A stretch of DNA of 64,000 bases from NCBI RefSeq assembly GCF_963855985.1, contig NC_087112.1, positions 7,628,501-7,692,500 of the forward strand. Reading direction: 5' to 3'. Shown here piece by piece: positions 1 through 11,743 of the stretch (the first letter of the stretch is position 1; each line of letters opens with the position of its first letter). The DNA is from Ostrinia nubilalis. Taxonomy: Eukaryota > Arthropoda > Insecta > Lepidoptera > Crambidae. The translations under genes were made by a program, and so were the position numbers. A model generated the notes under the pieces. That model saw nothing but the letters and a program-made list of their open reading frames with translations. It had not been told where the DNA came from and ran no database searches.

Positions 1-1177
1 GATTGAATCATTGAGCATTGAGACCCTTGATATTATAGATTTCTATAATTGCACATCAAAGAGTTGAAAAAAAAGTAAAAATATACCAATTTTGATGCCG
101 ATCTGCTGTCACTAAACACACTCACCCCGATGCTTAACTGTAGTGGATACTGACGCTTTTTGTAATTATAAAACTACAAATCAAATAGGCTCTAACTTCT
201 CTTAAATTTACGTTTCGTTTACAATAATTTTGTGACATGTGCATTTTTTTCTTTCGATGTAAAAATTACATTCTGTAATACGTATTTATTTATATGTACA
301 CTGCAGTTTATATATTTATAATTTTTATGATTATTATTTTACACCAATACTAATTAATAATGCTCAAATATTGTATGTTTTGTAGTTATTTTGTATTTTT
401 ACATAGTTTTATATGAAAATCTCAACGTTTGCTCAGAGTGTGCACATGTTACATCTTATCAGTTTATGCAAAGTTTGGTATTTCCAGAAAATTGATGATG
501 TGACGAGGATAAAATTTTATAAGGTGTTTATTATAATTTTGTAAATATTATATTTAAGTGCATCTACCGAAGCTATTTAATTTAATGTACGCAGTCTTGA
601 CAGTCGTGAACCTGATGATTTAATTTTATTATGTTTCTAAATCTGTAAATAGATAATGCAGGTCGTGTCATACAATATTTTTGAAAATATACCACTATTT
701 AGAAACTCATGGTTTTTATTTAATCACCTTCACTTTTATCAATAAGATGAAGTTCCTAGCTCCTAGAACTAACAATCGCATAATTTCCTAGCAACTATCA
801 TGACATGACAGAGAAAACACTACAGTTTAAAGTGGTTTAAAGTTGTGCAATAACAAATTACTAATAATAATCTTTTGAAAAAAAATTATAAAGAAGAAAA
901 GAAACTTATAATAAGTTATAGCCAATGTCTAGCCCTCAATGTGATAATGATAAAATTGGTCTATCATGCTTTATGGCACTAACTATTTATTGCCTTTGCC
1001 ATACATAACTACGTAGAGGGTTGATGATGAAAAAATATTTCAAACATTCTAAAGCCGCGAGAGCCTTATAGAAGAAAAAAAAACAATCAGAATTGACCGA
1101 TTGCCTCTATTTGATTGCGTGGGCTTTTAGAAACCTACCTATCAAAAAGTATATTTTATGAATGAAAACCAAATGTT
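1..1177. other. AT-rich stretch without a recognised gene
   Basis: No open frame, splice-bounded exon or familiar repeat is evident. It could be intergenic DNA or the 3' untranslated part of a gene lying to the left, but nothing in the sequence decides this. Confidence 0.4.
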
Positions 1178-1360
1178 AAAAAGACAATGCCGGAAATTGG
1201 CGTCTTTTTTTTTCGCGCGGCCATAGATTTGATTACAAAATAGTGTAATAAACCAAACTTACTATGACATGTATACCTCTAAACTCAGTCTGGACTGAGT
1301 TACAAGCATTAGAAGTTTGATGATTTTACATCCATACAAAATCTGGCATTGCCATTTACA
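1178..1360. mobile_element. Internally deleted copy of a palindromic MITE
   Basis: The left part, beginning AAAGACAATGCCGGAAATTG and followed by a run of T and CGCGCGGCCAT, matches the left arm of the element at 62331-62807. The right end, with CATACAAAATCTGGCATTGC, matches that element's right end. The middle is missing, so this is a shortened copy of the same non-autonomous family. Confidence 0.75.
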
Positions 1361-2042
1361 ACTTCCATTCAAGAGTTGCGCAACGCAATCGGTAAAGTAC
1401 ATAATGTGGTAGGTAGTTAGATATTTCGTTTCGAGCAGTTCGGGAATATTCGCGAAAAGGGCGGAAATTCAAGTCATTGACTGTCGTCATAGCAACTCGT
1501 AAACAATACATCGGCAAGTTCAACGCTCTTATTGTCTGTAGCGTAAAGTTGAACATTGATTCGTTTTCATTCATAGAAGTAGTGCTAAGCAATACTGCTA
1601 CTCCCCACTAGATGTCGCTAACAGTTCAAAATGAAAGCAGGCAGAGCTACTTAACATTTTTCACATTGAAAATATTATGTATAACACATTTTAATGAAAC
1701 TGACAAAAAACTACTTTAGCTAGTTTTCATTAATTAAAGACTATGAACAATTTTTACTACGAACTTAAGAAGGTCCTATATAGCTGCCTCTTTGTTTTTG
1801 TTATTCTTCGATTTATCCACTACTGTATTGAAGAATGTCTAGTAGAGATCGCTACTAGTAATAAGTCTGCTGTGCCTGTTATTTACTACTGTTTAGTTAA
1901 TTTAACACTAGTATTGTATTATCTGTGATTTAACTTTATTATAATTTGTGAAACTGACAAAAATACAAACTTCGTTCTGAAATTCCGATTTACAACCAAA
2001 GATTCATAAAAATATGAGTGTTAACTAATAGGTACGGATTGT
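1361..2042. other. AT-rich spacer
   Basis: No gene or clear repeat is seen. Short open frames of about 60 codons here have no recognisable motif and an AT-rich composition typical of chance. Confidence 0.35.
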
Positions 2043-2051
2043 CAAAAATGG

Positions 2052-3105
2052 GGATTACTAATGTTTGGCCAAAAAACGTTTCCCAAATTATCACATCGCA
2101 AACAACGTTTCGCAAATTTTCATTTGGCAAATTCTCATTTGGCAAAACAACTTATTGCAAATTTTTAATTCGCAAATGTCGTTTTTGGCATATTATTGTT
2201 TAGCAAATTATTGTTTGGCAAAGTATGTTTAAATATTTCACGATAAACTATTTACAAAATAATTTGATTGTCGCATAGAATGGACTACAAATTAGCTTGT
2301 GGTTATTATTTTGTTTAGTGGGTAGATAATATAAAATTTGTTCTAAATTAATTTTCATATTTCATTCTTTTTATCGCCAAATGATTAATTAAACAATAGA
2401 GGTGATTCTAGCAAAATTACAAATCTAGAGCCATTTTCAGTTTCGTTGTTAACGAAGCGTTGAATGGCGCGCCCGAAGCTTAGTTCAAACGATCATTGCA
2501 AACGTTGTGATAGGGATAGAGACATGCGATTTTTGGTTTTACGAAGGTAATACAATAGAGAATAATACAAAGTAATAAAAACCACCGGTTATAGGGGCAT
2601 TTTTTGGAGCAATTTATCAAATAACCAAAAAAACACGAATTTAAATGCAATTTTTTTTTAAAAAGTATCATTTTTTATTAATTGTTGGCTTTTTGTGTAT
2701 TTTATGTAATTTTTTAGTATCGCCTGTTATTTAGCATTATTACTGTTTTTATTTTATCAGGATATACCGCTTAGTTTAAAAGTTATTACGTTTTCTTTGC
2801 AATAAGTAATTGGAAGAAAAAAAATTCTATAAAAAATTAAAAAAAAATCTCAAAAATTTTTTGACCTCTTTTTTGTCGATAAAAATAGGTCTAGTTTCAT
2901 CTATTTTCATATGTACACTTTAACGTGACTCACACTGTATATAAACATTTGCCAAGTAAAATTTTGCTAAATGATAATTTGACCAAATGAATTAGTTGCG
3001 AAAAGTACAGTTGCTAAAAGTTCATTTGGGAAATGTAACTTTGTCGATAAGTTGTTTGCGAAGTGAAATTTGGCGAAAAGTAATTTGGCCAAACGGAAGG
3101 ATACC
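2052..3105. mobile_element. Foldback-like element with GCAAA-word arms
   Basis: An element of about 1.05 kb, flanked by the 9-bp direct repeat CAAAAATGG (2043-2051 and 3106-3114). The left arm (about 2063-2225) is a degenerate reiteration, roughly every 15 bases, of a word like GGCAAATTNTCATTT. The right arm (about 2945-3094) is the same kind of array in inverted orientation. The ends are GGATTAC and, on the other strand, GGTATCC. No protein is encoded. The architecture recalls Drosophila Foldback elements, but homology is not shown. Confidence 0.65.
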
Positions 3106-3114
3106 CAAAAATGG

Positions 3115-3660
3115 ACTGAGTTAATTAATAAAAATAAATCATTGTTGTAGTGTTCTCGCGACGCACTGCTCAAAATTAAAGCGTCATTAAAAAAGTTAAA
3201 GCCAGGAAAATATATCTAAGTGAGGAATCAAACATGAGATCCACAGCATTTAAGATGATTCGCCGCGCCACTACGACATTATGGTGTGTGTGTGTCCGAC
3301 GTCCGCGCGTTCGTGTGGCACTTAAATGACCACGAGTAAAAGATTCGTTTTTTTTACTCGGTTGTGTTGTAGGAAAAACATTAACAAGTTGGTGAAAATA
3401 AATTAAATAAAAATTTGATGATGGTTTTATTTTATTTTAAATTATGATGATTAAATTACAATCTAAGATTACAATAGTATTGTGATACCTATAACAACTC
3501 TTGTTGTCATTTATGCACCTCGCTAAACAATCGCTTGGTATTTTTATCAAAAATAATTAATCAATGAAGGAAATGTCCAGACTCCAGTCGTAAGAACAAG
3601 ATAATTTTAATAAATAAACATACACACGTGGTCGTTCTGCAGTTGGACACGTCTGTCTAC
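3115..3660. other. Spacer upstream of the small HSP promoter
   Basis: No gene is visible. The sequence is AT-rich and leads into the heat-shock promoter that starts near 3740. Confidence 0.35.
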
Positions 3661-3796
3661 CTTATTGATATGAGAATATTTTTATTTTCTGTCTCTTTCC
3701 CGTGGTATTGATACAATACAAGAGTGAGCAGGACCACAGGTCAATGTTCGAAAACACAACTCGATAACTCGAGAAAAGCCTTATCTGCGCAGCCGA

Positions 3797-3838
3797 GAAA
3801 TTTCCACTAGCCGCTAGATGTCGGGAGGAGTATAAAAG
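3797..3838 (+). promoter_or_regulatory. Heat-shock promoter: HSE plus TATA box
   Basis: GAAATTTC at 3797-3804 fits the nGAAnnTTCn core of a heat-shock element. TATAAAAG follows at 3831-3838, about 120 bases before the start codon, leaving room for a short leader. Further GAA/TTC blocks lie at 3747-3775 but are spaced less well. Confidence 0.7.
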
Positions 3839-3957
3839 CGCATGAAACGCGCGCATTTCAAGTGAATTCAAGTCAAGCTCTACACATAGTCAAACCAAAG
3901 TGAATCAGTGCAACTTATTTGTGCATAGCGGTGCATTTTTGACAAAAATCAGTGAAG

Positions 3958-4581
3958 ATGAGATCGTTTGGAGGATTTTCTTATTGCCTAACGTTGGCTA
4001 TCATATTCTTCGGAATTGGCTCACGTAAAATAGCATTCGGCGATGAATGTCCCGGCAAACAAGACAACAAACTGAACGACCAGGCTTTCGGAATGGCGCT
4101 GACACCCGACGACTTCTTAACCTCCATGATGACACCATGGATCGTGCACGATTATTTCCGACCATGGAGGCAACTGGCTTCGATCGCGAAAGACTTGGGA
4201 TCGACCATTAAAAATGAGAAAGACAAGTTCCAGATCAACTTGGACGTTCAACACTTCGGACCTGAAGAAATCACTGTGAAGACTTCGGATGGGTATGTCG
4301 TGATTGAAGCCAAGCATGAGGAGAAGAAAGATGAACATGGCTTTGTGTCTAGGCAGTTTGTGAGGAAATATGCGCTACCTGAAGGGGCGGAGTCCGAAAA
4401 CATCGTCTCAGAGCTGTCTAGTGACGGAATCCTAACTATTACTGCTCCAAGAAAGGTCATCGATGACAAGGGAGAGAGAATAGTGCCAATCACCAAGACT
4501 GGACCAGTCCGAAAAGAAGCTAAAGAGGCACCACAGGAAAATGGTTCCTGCAAAGCCAGTGACAAATCTTGTAAACTGTAA
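3958..4581 (+). CDS. Small heat-shock protein (Hsp20 family) with a signal peptide
   Basis: Intronless, 207 residues. The start is the ATG at 3958, which has A at -3; an in-frame GTG two codons earlier is not a likely start. Residues 1-7 are followed by a hydrophobic segment (about 8-22, SYCLTLAIIFFGIG) and then polar sequence with DECPG, as expected of a secretory signal peptide. An alpha-crystallin domain follows (about 85-165, with DKFQINLDVQHF and LPEGAESENIVSELSSDG), then the C-terminal I-x-I-type motif IVPI. The tail has two cysteines and an NGS glycosylation sequon near residue 195; no KDEL-type retention signal is present. The protein is clearly paralogous to the product at 12990-13529 but differs in its N-terminus and tail. 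sHSPs hold unfolding proteins; inferred site of action is the ER or outside the cell. Poly(A) signal AATAAA at 4646. Confidence 0.93.
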   Translation: MRSFGGFSYCLTLAIIFFGIGSRKIAFGDECPGKQDNKLNDQAFGMALTPDDFLTSMMTPWIVHDYFRPWRQLASIAKDLGSTIKNEKDKFQINLDVQHFGPEEITVKTSDGYVVIEAKHEEKKDEHGFVSRQFVRKYALPEGAESENIVSELSSDGILTITAPRKVIDDKGERIVPITKTGPVRKEAKEAPQENGSCKASDKSCKL

Positions 4582-4645
4582 TTTCTGCATTTATTATTAT
4601 TAATAATTTAGGACTAGTCATTTGTTGAAGACTTAATTAAGTTCC

Positions 4646-4651
4646 AATAAA
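4646..4651 (+). terminator. Polyadenylation signal of the signal-peptide sHSP
   Basis: AATAAA lies 65 bases after the stop codon, giving a short 3' untranslated region. Confidence 0.7.
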
Positions 4652-4768
4652 TTATTTAAGTTTCTTTAAAACTACTTCCTTGTTTCATTTACCTACCCAT
4701 TCATTATAGGTATACGGACCTAACTCTTTATAATAGGTACCGAGTGAAAATTGACCTTATTTATTTTT

Positions 4769-5005
4769 CAGCTGAGTTGCACCATCTTATAGTTCCAAAA
4801 TACTGAACTGTCCTATCGATGACATTGACAGCGGGGCGCCACCGTCAATACCGAATCGCTGGTTCCGATTTTTGCCATGTTGGAAACCATAAAGTTGAGC
4901 GATGGTAGCGCCCCCCTGTCATTGAGTTTGGCGGGACAGTTCAGCGTGGGTCATCTATACCAATCTTACTTTAACTTTGACAAACGTCAATTCAAACTCG
5001 AACAT
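4769..5005. mobile_element. Two nested MITEs
   Basis: An outer element with the end GCTGAGTTGCACCATCTTA and internal ACTTTAACTTTGACAAACGT matches the element at 61247-61368. It is split by a 172-bp palindromic MITE (4788-4959) whose ends read TATAG and CTATA. That insert is nearly identical to 19122-19293 and related to 49736-49870. Confidence 0.75.
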
Positions 5006-5022
5006 CAATAAAATGTAATCAT

Positions 5023-5622
5023 ACAGGGTGTCCCAAAAACAATGGATAACCCTGTAAAACCATCGATAGGCCTCGCCATGGTCTCCCTAACATCAAATTT
5101 TGACCCTAGTAAAAATATCACCGTTTTCCAGATTTTTAAGTTTATGTGCATTTTTAGAAAATTGCCACCTACGATTACTTTTTCTCATGCCATTTCTACA
5201 AATGAGGATATTTTTCAATCTAGTTTATTTTTCAGTCTAAGTAGCCATGAGATAAAAATAATACAGAATACATAGGTTTGTGATAATACCTTTTTAGAAT
5301 CTTAACTTACCAAAGAAGTTTTTAAGAATAATGGACACAATGGACTTCCTACATTTTTTTATATGATGGCTGATCAAATGTGCAAGAATTAATTATTCCT
5401 TCTCTTCTGCGATTTCTTTAATTTTTCATACTTTTCAACTAGTTTGTTGAACTTTAATATTTTCTTTTCATAGCCTAACTATCCCTTGTGATGAGGATGA
5501 GGAAAAAAACTAGATTGAAAACGGTGATATTTTTACTAGGGTCAAAATTTGATGTTAGAGACCATGGCGAGGCCTATCGATGGTTACAGACAGGGTTATC
5601 CATTGTTTTTGGGACAACCTGT
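5023..5622. mobile_element. 600-bp MITE with long terminal inverted repeats
   Basis: The end ACAGGGTGTCCCAAAAACAA and about 110 bases following it reappear in reverse complement at 5515-5622 with few differences. The core is AT-rich and has no coding capacity. Confidence 0.8.
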
Positions 5623-6739
5623 CTATTAAGTAAACTGTTCATTATCATGTTTAGGTACTATAAATATTTTCGAACATTGGGCACTGCCAATATATTTATG
5701 AATTCGACTGTACTTACCTACTAAATAAAAAGTTATCTACACCGTTTCCTTTATTGTGATTATTCTACTTCTCATCAACTTTTAAAGGCAACATTTTAAA
5801 ACTAAAAAACAACTAGCCTCAAAATTATGCTCCCCTACTTATCCCATTGCAACTGCAACATTCATTATGTCAAAAGTCATGGGTTCGACAATCACCACTA
5901 AATACAAACTTTTGTGTGAACAAAAATACCTATCCGATGTCTGGCTGTACCCATAATATCGTCAGTTGCAGGTTCACTTGGGGTAACTGACAAAATACAG
6001 TTTTTCAGTAGAGCCGTTTAAAGTTTTTTTTCGTCTTAAATCGGACATAACTTTTTTCCTATTTAACATTTTTTAGATCTGTTTTTACAGAAATGCTTAG
6101 AATTCTACGCGGTTTTAGATTAAATAAAAAGAAAAATCGAATATGTATTAGTTAAGGAAATAAATTGCAGTTACACCAATGCATTTTTGTACTTTTGACA
6201 GTTACACTGGTGGTGTAAGTACTGCCCAAATTAAAATAATTTGATGTATTTGCTGGGTTTTGTTTACTTAGTTGCTGTATAATTTATGTAAAAGTATTAA
6301 AAAATAAGAGAATTCATGAAAAAAATAACATTTTGTCGTTTTCTTTATTTTTTTTTAAATTTCATTAGAAGTAATGTTTATTTTATTCATTAAAAATGTT
6401 AATAAAGCTACGAAAATCAAGAAAATATGTGTATTTAAGACAGAAATATTGAAATAACTAAAGTATTACTGTGAAACTAAGTAATTTCAATATTTTTTTA
6501 AGCTTTGACTTACCAATACCGTATTTAGCTCTACGGGGCAACTTAAACTGAAAACAAAATGGATTTAATTTTCCACCTCTTTATAGCAATGTTGAATTAA
6601 GGTCATGAGTACTACAACAGTAAAAGTAACAGAGTAACAACAGGTTAATGTTAGCAATGCGTAGTGACGCCTAATTGGCTGGATAGTTGCTCAATTTCAA
6701 TTTTTTTTTGTTGAGCTAACTTTAACTTCTTTAACTGAT

Positions 6740-7060
6740 ACTGCTGGTATAATAATAGTACAAGTTTTACAAAACAATAAAACTTGTATTATTGAGCAGA
6801 GACGATGCACAGCATCTGGTGAGAGATGCGTCTACTTCCGGTGTAGTTTTTTAGCATTTTATACCTTAAATGACGTCATTTCCGCAATTATTTAATAGGA
6901 ATTGATTTGACTTACTTCCGTTTGCCGCCATTTTAGTCACCTGGGGGCGAGCTTGCTCGGAGTTCTTCATAGAGAGCTCACCAGGAGGCCTTCTTGGGAT
7001 GCTGTGCATCGTCTCTGCTCAATAATACAAGTTTTATTGTTTTGTAAAACTTGTACTATT
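6740..7060. mobile_element. Palindromic MITE related to the adjacent 4.3-kb element
   Basis: Outer arms contain CAAGTTTTACAAAACAATAA and its reverse complement, followed inward by GACGATGCACAGCATC and its inverse. The left half (about 6795-6975) matches in inverted orientation the right end of the next element (11142-11314), suggesting it is an internal-deletion derivative. Confidence 0.7.
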
Positions 7061-9732
7061 ATTCGGCATGTGACGATGCACAGCATCTGGTGAGAGACTT
7101 GTTTATTAGCTCCTGGTGACTACTTACCAATGGCGCTATGTGATGAAAGTTTTCGAGTTTCTGTAACAGAACTAGATTAGAACATGATTAATTTCAGGGT
7201 ATTAACATGTTTTGTTCTAAATGCACAGTGAGAGCAGCACTAATATCACAAAGTAGGAGGGTTTGTACTTTTGTATGTTTGAAATGAATAAACTGGAAAG
7301 CTACTGAACTGAATTCAGAAATTCTTTCCTCATTAAAATGCAGATTGAGTGTGTATTGATATAATTTGCCCGTATGGCAGTAAGATTCATGCGAGTCATC
7401 AACATAAGTTTATAATACAGCCGTACGATGTGATTGAAGAGTATCCAACATGCATGCTTTAGATCTGTTGATTGAAAGTTATTAATTAAATAATATGTTA
7501 TTTGGTGTATCGGTCGTAGATCAGTTAATAAAAGTGTCTGCCTTATAATATTGCTATTATTGTTCTGCCTACACCAATATCTCATCAAATAATTTCATCT
7601 ATATGGCTAAATATCACCCAAATTAAAGATGCCAGAACGAAGTCAACAATGCCAGGAGAGGTTTTAAATCCAACATCCTTTATACTGTTTTTATCCATGT
7701 AGATTCCTAGCATTACTTGGTGTTGAAAAAATAAATAAATAATGTGTTATTATATTCCGCTGTTCGCCTCTGCTCGCCTGATTCCAGTAACTTACGCAAC
7801 CGTAACAAGGGCATACCTATGTTGTTTTTTTGGGATTTGCTGTCATTTTTCCCAGTTGTTTGTATGATGCCGTAACGGTGCCGAACTTACTCGTAGGTCA
7901 AGGTTTATTAACTTAATCTTGAAATTATTCAGGTGAGACTATGTTTTGTCATGTCAGCAGCTGATGTAGATGGTAGGAGAAAAATATACATATTAAGCTA
8001 GTCTACGAGAAGCCTCGTAAAGGTCACATTTTAGATACCTACTGTTGGGTTTAAGGCCTTTACCATGAAGTGAAATTGGTTAAGCTTTTATGCTTAGTAA
8101 GAAAATTAAAGTTATCTTTAATATAGTTTTAGATTAGTAATACCAGCCCCCCTAGACAAGTAGCACTTTTTGATCGAATCGAAAATTGGATACGTTATAA
8201 CTTCATATAGAAAAAAAGAAGGCTAATCGACCATCCTTCGACTGGTTTGCGATTTTAAAGTAAATTTTGTCTAGACCCACAGGGCATAAAGGTAGTAGAA
8301 GAGTAGATAAACGATTTAGTCTAGCAAATAAATCTTGCTGTCGAGCTTCAAGAGGTAAGTATATAGCTACGACTGTTTTCCTTAGGCCATTAGTTTAACC
8401 ACCAAGGCCAGGTTATTTTATAAGTTTTTAAAGTGGATTTTTGCCAGGTATGTTTTAGGAACGATACCTTATTACCCCCAACTCAACATACTAAAAAATT
8501 ACATGTTACCTGATCCTGACGTGGAGGTCACCATGTGGTAAGAACATGGTGGAGATTCTGTATTTTGAGGGTCGGCCTCGAACCCTAAGAAAAGAGCTGA
8601 GAAAAGCCAGAAAGGTCACTTCGAGGTGCTAAGCAGGTACCTTTTGCTGTGGTGAGAAACGGGACAGCAAAGATTTAGCCTAGTTTACCACCATAGCCAC
8701 CCTGGTTGAAGTCGTTGCAAAGGCTGCTGGTGAATCTCTGTGGGGTCTCTGGATATCCAGTTTCCCGAACTTTTGGAATATTTACCTTTGGATTTGAACC
8801 CAGGAGATGCCACTAAGTAGGTTGTTTTCCCCGTAAATCGACCTAGATCGTCAGATAAATTTGATTGAATCGACCTGGGAGATAATATTTTGCGCTGTCA
8901 GAGCTATTTTTACCCGACTGAACCGAAAGGAGGTGATGTTTTTCAAGTTGAAAAGTTAGAGAGACAGTTCCAATAGAGGCTCTGAATGTGCCCCTTCCTC
9001 CCTTAGTTTCGAGTATAGGCTATGCTTTGATTGTCCGATAGCAAAATTAGTGAACGCACATGAAATGAATGAAAGAATGAGAAATCCCCCATCGCTGATT
9101 ATGATTTCTGATATTTTGTAGACATCCAGATTGTTGTTAAGAGATGCTGAGCTGGAGTCTTGTGTATTGGATCGGTTGTGTGGGGTCGAGTTGTGATGAG
9201 CCCTCACTGGAGATCAAGCTTACCATTATAGGCACTTGTTGAGTCGTATAGATTTCGTATTTACCGACTAAATCCTTAGAGATGACGACTTGTTGAACCT
9301 GAGTTCACGTAATTGACAAGGTTTAAAGTGTTCCAGAAGATAAAATGTTACACACTAACCTTCCGTTCTAGTAGTTGCTGTCTCGTCTGGTTTGTCAAAG
9401 GTGACGAGGTTTAGTAAGTAGTTTGTGATTGTATTAATGTTTTTCGGTATGCAGTAGAGAACGAGAGATTGATAATTTTAGGGTACCTTGACAAGACATG
9501 CGGAGAGGCCCGCGGTGTCTCTGTGATCGGTATCTGCATCCAGATTTAGAATTTAGCATTCAACTACTTCAGATCAGATCAATACTTACATAATTGTATC
9601 TACTGATTAGGACGTTTAATAGAATAGGTTGTTTGGTCTGTCCTTCTTGCGAAGGAATATTGTGAGGAGCAGGCTCATGCTGAGCGGTGCCTTATCTGGT
9701 AATTTCAGCACCTGTTTTAACAGGATTTCGGT

Positions 9733-10126
9733 TTATTTGGTCAGCGTTAGACAGTCAAGAGTGTTAAAACGCTGAATAAAGCACGGCGTTGAAGGGACAA
9801 GCACCGGCTTGGAGGTGAATGGCAGACGCATCCCTGGAACCATTGTCAGATAACAGGTTGACCTCCGCAGTCTGATGACGCCTGCCACTGCCTAAGATAC
9901 GCTCAAAGGCAGCCTCCGTAGAATTTGCTGAGTGGAAAGTCACTTGACTTTGCTATTCTTATTTGGTCAGCGCTAGACAGTCAAGAGTGTTAAAACGCTG
10001 AATAAAGCACGGCGTTGCAGGGGCAAGCATCGGCTTGGAGGTGAATGGCAGACGCATCCCTGGAACCGTTGTCAGGTAAAAGGTTGACCTCCGCAGAATG
10101 ATGACGCCTGCCAATGCCCAAGATAG
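9733..10126. repeat. Direct duplication of about 165 bp, 226 bp apart
   Basis: Two copies (9733-9900 and 9959-10126) both contain CAAGAGTGTTAAAACGCTGA and a shared track of about 165 bases with around a dozen differences. Read on the minus strand, both copies stay open in the same frame over some 50 codons, which could be a remnant of repeated coding sequence. Confidence 0.65.
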
Positions 10127-10499
10127 GCCGGTATCATTTGACTTATTGGTCGTCAAGGGGACCTGAAGGGACTGATTTGGAATCCTTGGCTTTTTGTTCT
10201 AAATCAAAGGGAGTTATTTTGAGGCTTATGTATTTGCTTTAAAGATAATAAGATGTGTAGGTAAAGGTTACTTACTTATTAGTATTTGACGATTTGTAAG
10301 AACTAATTTAATCAGTCTAAGCAAATAAAGATATTATGTTTTGATTTTGCTTGAAGTGACCGGCTAGAGAACCAAGGTCGGATTATTTTTTAGATATCAC
10401 TAGTACGAGCACAGGGTGATTTTGCCGAACAAAAATCCAGCACTGGGAGGGTGCTCCTCGCACAATGCTTATTAGGAATTTTAGCCAGGATACGCTCGT

Positions 10500-10560
10500 G
10501 ACATGTTCAAATTCAAATTCAAAAACGTTTATTGCATGTCACATTACAATTTATATGTTG
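10500..10560. repeat. Retroelement tail-like fragment
   Basis: The phrase AAATTCAAAAACGTTTATTG following AAATTC reiterations resembles 3' ends of lepidopteran retroelements. It is short and has no coding part. Confidence 0.35.
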
Positions 10561-10867
10561 TTGCAAAATAAAAGTATACATGTTCGATGCACTTAGCACA
10601 TTTTTTCATACTTATTAAGCTTCTTGATTTGCAAAAAACATTAGAATTTATTAAGAAACTCGTACCAGAAAGAGTTATCGTTCGATTGTGGTGATGCTAA
10701 CAACGTATTTTGATTGGTAATGTTTGCGATTGGGGCTGACGGGGCTGCCGTTAAAATTGTATAAGATGGTTGTGGGTACGTTATTCAATCTATTTATACA
10801 ATATAGAGATTCGCGAGAATGCTCATTTGATCGAAAAGAGTGTTAAAGCTATCAGAATCCCACGTAC

Positions 10868-11006
10868 CTCGTTTCATCCGTTTTGAATCTCGCCGGGGTC
10901 CGAGTTTCTCCGGTATCCGACGCTCTGGGTCCACCTGCTCGTCGTCCGGAAGACACTCGTCCCCTTTGGCGCCGACCACCATCACGTACATGTCGTTCGC
11001 GGTCAC
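10868..11006 (-). CDS. Candidate first exon inside the 4.3-kb transposon
   Basis: An ATG at 11006 opens 46 codons (starting MTANDMYVMVVGAKGDECL, ending in RDSKRMKR). They run into an excellent 5' splice site, GAG|GTACGT, at 10868/10867. The piece is GC-rich against AT-rich surroundings and charged. It sits about 300 bases inside the element's right end and points inward, where a transposase gene would begin. I recognise no domain and cannot find the following exon with confidence; it could also be a captured host fragment. Confidence 0.35.
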
Positions 11007-11743
11007 ACACGCGCGGTCAATTGCACTTTTTAATTTTAAACTTAGTATTAGAACGTTGAGAAATAAATTATTTCAGTAAAAATCTGAGCAGAGTTTCTGC
11101 TTACGATGTTGCTAGTTTGGAAGTTAAAGACGCTATATGAAGAACTCCGAGCAAGCTCGCCCCCAGGTGACTAAAATGGCGGCAAACGGAAGTAAGTCAA
11201 ATCAATTCCTATTAAATAATTGCGGAAATGACGTCATTTAAGGTATAAAATGCTAAAAAACTACACCGGAAGTAGACGCATCTCTCACCAGATGCTGTGC
11301 ATCGTCACATGCCGAATAATAATGTAATATGCCTTAAAACTTTCTAAATTCCTATTTTATTTCATGTTATAAACCTTAGCAAATCAGTGTAATTGCAAAG
11401 TTTTGTAGCAAAATTTTTACATTATTACAGATACACCAATTCAACCTGGTAAAATTATTACAATGTCAGTTACACCAAAATTATGAAGGAAATCTGAAAA
11501 GTTCACACCTGAAAATGTCCATGTAATTGTATTTTTTTTCAAGCTAGAATTTTTTTACGTATACCATTCGAAAGAGCAGAAAAAACTAAGAAAAACTGTA
11601 TATTTAACTCAAAAACCGTATTTTGTCAGTTACCCCAAGTGAACCTGCAACTGACGAATATTCTCGATAACACTTAACACATCATTCAAGATTTTTTTTG
11701 CACCAATTACACCTGTAGGAAACAAGTTATATGCCCATTATTT

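Larger units (their letters stand above)
7064..11314. mobile_element. 4.3-kb TIR element, probably decayed
   Basis: A 34-base inverted repeat containing GTGACGATGCACAGCATCTG lies at 7064-7097 and 11281-11314. The interior shows no long open frame; the one coding-like piece is a first-exon candidate at 10868-11006 on the minus strand. A 165-base direct duplication is present at 9733-9900 and 9959-10126. The superfamily is not determined. Confidence 0.55.
5956..11661. mobile_element. 5.7-kb terminal-inverted-repeat element with nested insertions
   Basis: About 45 bases of inverted repeat (5960-6005 and 11613-11657, containing CAGGTTCACTTGGGGTAACT) bound the region, with AATAT on both outer sides as a possible 5-bp target duplication. 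Short subterminal copies of a CAGTTACACC word lie inside both ends. No intact transposase is seen. It contains a palindromic MITE and a second terminal-inverted-repeat element, so it is a nest of at least three insertions. Confidence 0.6.
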
